17,673 bases of DNA from Opitutaceae bacterium. GTDB taxonomy: Bacteria; Verrucomicrobiota; Verrucomicrobiae; Opitutales; Opitutaceae. Of the stretch, positions 14,116 to 17,673 are shown in pieces (the first letter of the stretch is position 1; each line of letters begins with the position of its first letter). The notes beneath the pieces were generated by a model. The model was not told the origin of the DNA and did not search any database. It saw only the letters and a program-made list of their open reading frames with translations. The position numbers were made by a program, and so were the translations under genes. The stretch covers positions 1 through 17,673 of the forward strand of contig JAISAX010000369.1 in NCBI GenBank assembly GCA_031266495.1. Reading direction: 5' to 3'.

Positions 14116-14808
14116 ATGAGCGCAAGCGCGACACTTCCGGTTTACGAAACCTTCTTCACCTGGCAGGGCGAGGGCTGCCACACGGGGCGCGCCGCGTTTT
14201 TTATCCGCACCTTCGGCTGCCCCGTAAAATGCGCCTGGTGCGACTCCGCCAGCACGTGGCATCCGGACTGGGTGCCCGCCGAAGTGCCGCGCATCCCGGT
14301 GGACGAACTGGCCGCCCGCGCCCGCGCCACCGCGGCGGTTTTCACCGTGGTCACAGGCGGCGAGCCGGCGATCCACGACCTGCGTCCGTTGACGGCCGCG
14401 CTCCGGGCCGCCGGCCTGCCCGCGCACCTGGAGACTTCCGGCGCGTATCCGGTTCGCGGAGACTTCGCCTGGATCACGGTCAGCCCGAAACGGGCCAGGC
14501 CGCCGCTGCCGGAAAACCTTCGCCGGGCCGACGAACTCAAGCTCATCGTGGAAGATGCCGATTCGATCCGGCGCTGGTGGGACGCCATCGGCGGCGAGGT
14601 CAGCGCCGTGCGGCACGTGTGGCTGCACCCCGAGTGGTCGCGCCGCGAAGACCCGGCGGTGCTCGGCGCGATTTCCGCCTGGATCAAGACGCACGGCGAT
14701 CCCTTCCGCGCCGGCTGGCAACTGCACCGCCTCTACAACGTCGATGCTCTCGACACCCGCGCCCGCCCCGCCATTCCCCTCGGCGGCGATCCGGCCCGCG
14801 GATACTGA
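14116..14808 (+). CDS. queE: 7-carboxy-7-deazaguanine synthase QueE (radical SAM)
   Basis: This 230-residue radical SAM enzyme performs the ring contraction of 6-carboxytetrahydropterin to 7-carboxy-7-deazaguanine. The N-terminal substrate segment ETFFTWQGEGCHTGRAAFF is followed by the iron-sulfur motif Cys35-PVK-Cys39-AW-Cys42 (CX3CX2C), then VTGGEP (79-84) for SAM binding and HLETSGAYPV. Length matches the family (about 200-240). It is third of the pathway genes in the order queC-queD-queE, which together make preQ0 from the GTP cyclohydrolase product. Unlike queC-queD, it is separated from its neighbour by 139 bp holding an inverted repeat, so it may be transcribed or translated independently; it has its own clear Shine-Dalgarno. 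Confidence 0.95.
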   Translation: MSASATLPVYETFFTWQGEGCHTGRAAFFIRTFGCPVKCAWCDSASTWHPDWVPAEVPRIPVDELAARARATAAVFTVVTGGEPAIHDLRPLTAALRAAGLPAHLETSGAYPVRGDFAWITVSPKRARPPLPENLRRADELKLIVEDADSIRRWWDAIGGEVSAVRHVWLHPEWSRREDPAVLGAISAWIKTHGDPFRAGWQLHRLYNVDALDTRARPAIPLGGDPARGY

Positions 14809-14965
14809 GGGAACTGATCAGGAGGGAGGAATGCGCCATGAGGAGGCATGCCGGGGCCTGCGGCCAAATCCGGAGCCCGGAGCGGCAACGGGAACGTCAC
14901 CGCTCCGCCCGGTTCGCGCCGGAAGATTCGTGCAATCCCCCGAAAATTCGCGTTTTGTCGGCCTC

Positions 14966-14986
14966 CTCTTCACCTTCCACCTCTTC
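14966..14986 (+). repeat. three C/T-rich heptamers before the deacetylase start
   Basis: CTCTTCA, CCTTCCA and CCTCTTC in exact 7-base phase, ending three bases before the ATG at 14990. They occupy the ribosome-binding region. Short enough that chance cannot be dismissed, but the placement matches the other arrays. Confidence 0.45.
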
Positions 14987-14989
14987 GTT

Positions 14990-16915
14990 ATGAAAAATCC
15001 CCTCCTGCGTCTCCGTTGTTTCCTGCGTCTCCGTTGTCACCGCGTCCTGTTCGCCCTCGCGGTCCTGGTTGCTCCTTCGCTGCCTCTGTCCGCTGCCGAT
15101 GCGCGGAGGGTCGTCACTCTCGCGCCGGACAAGGCGGAGGGCGGCGAAATCGTCACCGCCGACGACGGTCGCGCGGGCGTCAGCCTGCCGGTGCGGTCTT
15201 CGCCCTCCGACGGCTACCGGTGGCGTTTGCCCGAACCGCTCGCTCCGGGCTGGTGGGAGATGTCGGTCAAGTTTGCCAAGCGTCCGAAAGACTCCCCGCG
15301 AATGAAGTTCTTTTTCGGCACTCCCCTGGCTCCGGTTTACGATCTCACCGAAGCGGACAACCCGTTATGGAACCTGGACCGGTTCCGGTTGCGGCTCCGG
15401 TGCGCCGGTCCGCTCGCTTCCTTGGAAATCCATCCGCAGCGCCGGATGCCCGAGGCGATCCGCGCGATCTCCGGCGTGACGTTTACGCCCGTTGACGGGC
15501 CGGCGGCGGTGGCGGGGACGGGGGCGGCGGCGGCGGCGGTGGCCGATGCCCCGGAGCTGCTCGGCGTTCTCGTGGAGGCGGCGGCGACGCCCGGCGCGGG
15601 AGGGGCGGGAGGGGCGGCGGTGATGGCGCTCCCGACCGGGCTGCCGCAGGGCAATTGGCAGATCCGCCCGCGGTTCCGCGTGGCCGCCGCGCAGCGCTCC
15701 GGCTCGTTGACCGCCACGGGTGCAGGCGGCGAACGCATCGTGGCGCCGGTGTCGGGCCTGGTGAGTGTGTTTATGGACGAAGCGCCGGTCTCGCTGGCCT
15801 GGGAACAGGTGGCCGATGTGACGGGCGCGGTGTTGCAATCCGTCCCGGCTTACCGGCCGCGCATCCCGCTCGACCTGAAAACGGCGGCGCTGCCGGTGGC
15901 GAGCGTGGACCGGCGCGCACGGATTGCGCTTTCGTTCGCCGCCACAGCCACCACAGCAGCAGCAGCAGCAGCAGGCGACGCCGGCGTATCCGGTATATCC
16001 AGTGCATCCGGTGTATCCGGAAATTCACAACAGGTCTCCCTGCCTCTGTTGCCGGCGGGCATGCGGATGGCAGTCGTCACCAGTTGGGACGACGGCGCCG
16101 CCAACGACCTGCGCTGCGCGGAGCTTCTTGAAAAACACGGTTTTCGCGGGACGTTTTTCCTGATGAAGAATCAGGCGGAGCGCACGGAGTTTGTCTCCGC
16201 GCTGGAGCGGCGCGGCATGGAGATCGGCTCGCACACCGTCAACCATCCGCACGGCTGGATGATCGCGCCGGAGCAGTGGGCGGCGGAGTGTCTGCAAATG
16301 CGCCTGCGGCTGGAGGCGGCGCTGGGGCATCCGGTGATCTCGTTCGCGTATCCGTACGGCTACGTCCGCGCCGATGATGCGCGTGGCGACTACGTGCTGC
16401 GGGGGGTGCGCGCCGCCGGGTATCTTTCCGGACGCACTACGCGCAACGGGAACGGAAGCGTCACGGGTTATGCGGAGCCGCTCGCGCTCGTCACCGACGC
16501 GCATTTTCTCGCCCCGCCGGAGCGGTTGGCGAAGGCGTGGGAGCGGGCCGCGGCGCAACCGGGCGGCGTATTTTATTTATGGGGTCATTCCTACGAGGTC
16601 GCCTCCGCGACGGACTGGGAAAAATTCGACGCCCTGCTCGCCCGCTACGGACGCAAGGCGGGGGTGTGGTACGCCACGCAGGGGCAGTTGTTTCTCTGGC
16701 GCTGGCTGCGCGAAAACGTCCGCGAGGAGCAGGCGACCGTGCGCGACGGCAGGGTGCGGGTGACGCTGGGCTGGCCGCGGCTCGACCGGTGGCTGGCCAG
16801 GCAGGTGCCCCTGACCTTGCAAATGCCGGCCGGCGTGACGCGGGTGGCTGTCGAGGGCGCGGGGGAGTTTCCCGTCATCAACGGCTCCGTGACGCTGCCC
16901 GCCGGGGTGCTCTAG
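14990..16915 (+). CDS. exported polysaccharide deacetylase (NodB homology domain)
   Basis: This 641-residue protein begins with a signal peptide (about 1-36, ending LPLSAADA). Inside it an 18-base duplication gives LRLRCF-LRLRCH. The N-terminal half (about 40-350) is beta-rich with Ala/Gly-rich linkers (around 185-215) and has no family I can name. A low-complexity run (about 318-345) comes from CAG-type triplets and 9-base repeats at 15950-16020. The NodB domain starts near 360: SWDDG (365-369, metal-binding Asp368), FRGTFFLMKN, SHTVNHP (metal ligands His415 and His419), FAYPYGY, and a late YLWGHSYE. A C-terminal beta segment follows. It should de-N- or de-O-acetylate a glycan outside the cytoplasm. 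The start at 14990 is set by the signal peptide; the frame stays open upstream through queE, without meaning. Confidence 0.85.
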   Translation: MKNPLLRLRCFLRLRCHRVLFALAVLVAPSLPLSAADARRVVTLAPDKAEGGEIVTADDGRAGVSLPVRSSPSDGYRWRLPEPLAPGWWEMSVKFAKRPKDSPRMKFFFGTPLAPVYDLTEADNPLWNLDRFRLRLRCAGPLASLEIHPQRRMPEAIRAISGVTFTPVDGPAAVAGTGAAAAAVADAPELLGVLVEAAATPGAGGAGGAAVMALPTGLPQGNWQIRPRFRVAAAQRSGSLTATGAGGERIVAPVSGLVSVFMDEAPVSLAWEQVADVTGAVLQSVPAYRPRIPLDLKTAALPVASVDRRARIALSFAATATTAAAAAAGDAGVSGISSASGVSGNSQQVSLPLLPAGMRMAVVTSWDDGAANDLRCAELLEKHGFRGTFFLMKNQAERTEFVSALERRGMEIGSHTVNHPHGWMIAPEQWAAECLQMRLRLEAALGHPVISFAYPYGYVRADDARGDYVLRGVRAAGYLSGRTTRNGNGSVTGYAEPLALVTDAHFLAPPERLAKAWERAAAQPGGVFYLWGHSYEVASATDWEKFDALLARYGRKAGVWYATQGQLFLWRWLRENVREEQATVRDGRVRVTLGWPRLDRWLARQVPLTLQMPAGVTRVAVEGAGEFPVINGSVTLPAGVL

Positions 16916-16975
16916 ACAGACCAGACCGGAAGGAAATTACGAACTGAAGTTACGCGGATCGACGTGGCACGGGCT

Positions 16976-17011
16976 CACGGGCTTCCAGCCCGTGGACGGC
17001 GCGAAGCGCCG
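16976..17011. repeat. REP-like double hairpin, copy C (inverted)
   Basis: CACGGGCT-TCC-AGCCCGTG (16976-16994) followed by CGGCGC-GAA-GCGCCG (16997-17011). It is the reverse complement, in reversed order, of copies A and B. It lies about 60 bases after the deacetylase stop, as a possible 3'-end element. Confidence 0.88.
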
Positions 17012-17088
17012 CCTCCATGCCTCCCCGCCTCCCTCCCGCCACCTCCCGCGACACCACGCCACCGCGCCACATGACAACCGTCCGCCGT

Positions 17089-17101
17089 CCCCCCCCCCCC
17101 C
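17089..17101. repeat. poly-C tract (13 C)
   Basis: Thirteen C in the intergenic region downstream of the deacetylase gene. No conserved flank is shared with the other tracts. Confidence 0.95.
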
Positions 17102-17266
17102 GAAATTAGTTTCATTCACGTCGAAGGGTAGAGGATTATCCCGGCGGAGAGCGGCAGGCGGACGGGAAAGCGGGCAAGTCTTGTCCCGTAGCGGCGGGAA
17201 CAGGGCGATTGCCGTCGGCACGACGCCGGTCCACGCGCCCTCTTTCCCGGAGAATCGGGCAACATC

Positions 17267-17339
17267 TCCGGTCCACGCCAGGACCTTCCGGATGGACGCC
17301 AGGAGTTTCCGGATGGACGCCAGGACTCCTGGCGTCCAT
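17267..17339. repeat. 20/21-base minisatellite ending in a perfect 27-base palindrome
   Basis: Three tandem units start at 17267, 17287 and 17308, each TCCGG(A/T)..., with core GGACGCCAGGA; a more diverged CCGGTCCACGC lies at 17226. The last unit runs into its own inverse: 17313-17339 is ATGGACGCCAGGA, C, TCCTGGCGTCCAT, a perfect palindrome centred on 17326. The 21-base unit is seven codons long. Confidence 0.85.
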
Positions 17340-17427
17340 GCCAACCGTGGCCCGGGATACCGGGAAACAGACCCCGGAGCCTGCTTTATTTTTGTCTGCT
17401 ACCTGCTAACCAACAAAAAAATACACA

Positions 17428-17668
17428 ATGCATAACGGAGATTATATCCCGTCTTCCGACGGGGATTTCAGCCAATGGGATCGCCGACGGCACCGGCCCG
17501 CTGGCGTTCCATCAACTGACGCACTCGGTTTTCAGCACGCGCAGCCCCTTCCGCATCGAGTTTGCGGACGAACTGCGCGGCAAGACGGTCTATTTTTGTC
17601 TGCGCTGGGAAAACAACCGCGGCCAGAAAGGCCCCTGGAGCGAAATCGTCTCCGCCATCATCCCCTGA
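17428..17668 (+). pseudogene. gutted gene: N-terminal codons joined out of frame to a conserved C-terminus
   Basis: The ATG at 17428 begins MHNGDYIPSSDGDFSQW, resembling the start (DYIP..D..F..W) of a protein family of unknown function found widely in Verrucomicrobia and other environmental bacteria. The frame then degenerates. In the next frame, 17462-17668 encodes SPFRIEFADELRGKTVYFCL followed by RWENNRGQKGPWSEIVSAII and a stop, which resembles the C-terminus of that same family (LRW.N.RG..GPWSE..SA.I). The intervening body, normally well over 100 residues, is missing, and the two ends differ in frame by one base. Family membership is from memory of the pattern; the function is unknown. Confidence 0.6.
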
Positions 17669-17673
17669 CGGGC

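Larger units (their letters stand above)
16916..17427. other. 512-bp repeat-rich intergenic region
   Basis: No gene is supported. In order it holds the shared 14-mer AACTGAAGTTACGC (16942-16955), an inverted copy of the REP-like double hairpin (16976-17011), a 13-C tract (17089-17101), and 20/21-base tandem repeats ending in a 27-base palindrome (17267-17339). Open frames across it on both strands give low-complexity peptides and are artefacts of the repeats. Confidence 0.65.

Noticed and set aside
14555..14989. Upstream extension of the deacetylase frame
   Set aside because: It overlaps queE and would bury the signal peptide 145 residues inside the protein.
16992..17435. + and - strand frames with heptapeptide repeats in the region after the deacetylase
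   Set aside because: They are translations of the REP-like hairpin, poly-C tract and minisatellite; no start signal or conserved domain.

Overview
The window looks like a chromosomal segment of a high-GC member of the Verrucomicrobiota, probably Opitutaceae. This is inferred from gene content and repeat style, not from a marker gene. Supporting signs are type II pseudopilins (prepilin methylation motif plus a C-terminal H-x-DG signature) placed next to glycan-degrading enzymes, a CX3CX2C QueE, weak or absent Shine-Dalgarno sequences, and many hairpin repeats whose accidental translation reads 'GWKPVP'.

Layout. (1) 1-4114, + strand: a tightly packed operon of a pseudopilin-like protein, an exported compact AGE-fold protein and a GH78-type alpha-L-rhamnosidase. 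(2) 4115-4775: debris, including a second copy of the C-terminus of the AGE-fold gene, a small antitoxin-like ORF with no intact toxin, and a double-hairpin repeat. (3) 4776-7269, - strand: lemA followed by a membrane M48 (HtpX-like) protease, and a small EF-hand lipoprotein. (4) 7445-9145, + strand: a HAD hydrolase and an SRAP (YedK/HMCES-like) protein, bracketed by octamer and heptamer repeats. (5) 9259-10830, - strand: a beta-propeller protein resembling glycoside hydrolases. (6) 10831-12650: mostly decayed sequence on the - strand, namely a heparinase-like lyase pseudogene and a pseudopilin pseudogene downstream of what reads as an SRP (4.5S) RNA gene. (7) 12814-14808, + strand: queC, queD and queE of 7-deazaguanine (preQ0) synthesis, with large heptamer-based inverted repeats before queC and between queD and queE. 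(8) 14990-16915: an exported polysaccharide deacetylase. (9) 16916-17673: repeat-rich non-coding DNA ending in another gutted gene.

No defence system, integrase, transposase, CRISPR array, tRNA or rRNA was recognised. The unusual signal lies between the genes. There are seven poly-G/poly-C tracts of 12-25 bases, none in an intact gene. There is a family of short purine-loop hairpins, a set of heptamer/octamer arrays placed exactly at gene starts and stops (two contain the stop codon of the upstream gene), and at least four genes reduced to terminal fragments. The intact genes suggest a polysaccharide degrader with rhamnose-containing substrates, acetylated glycans and possibly uronic-acid polymers, plus queuosine-type tRNA or DNA modification chemistry.
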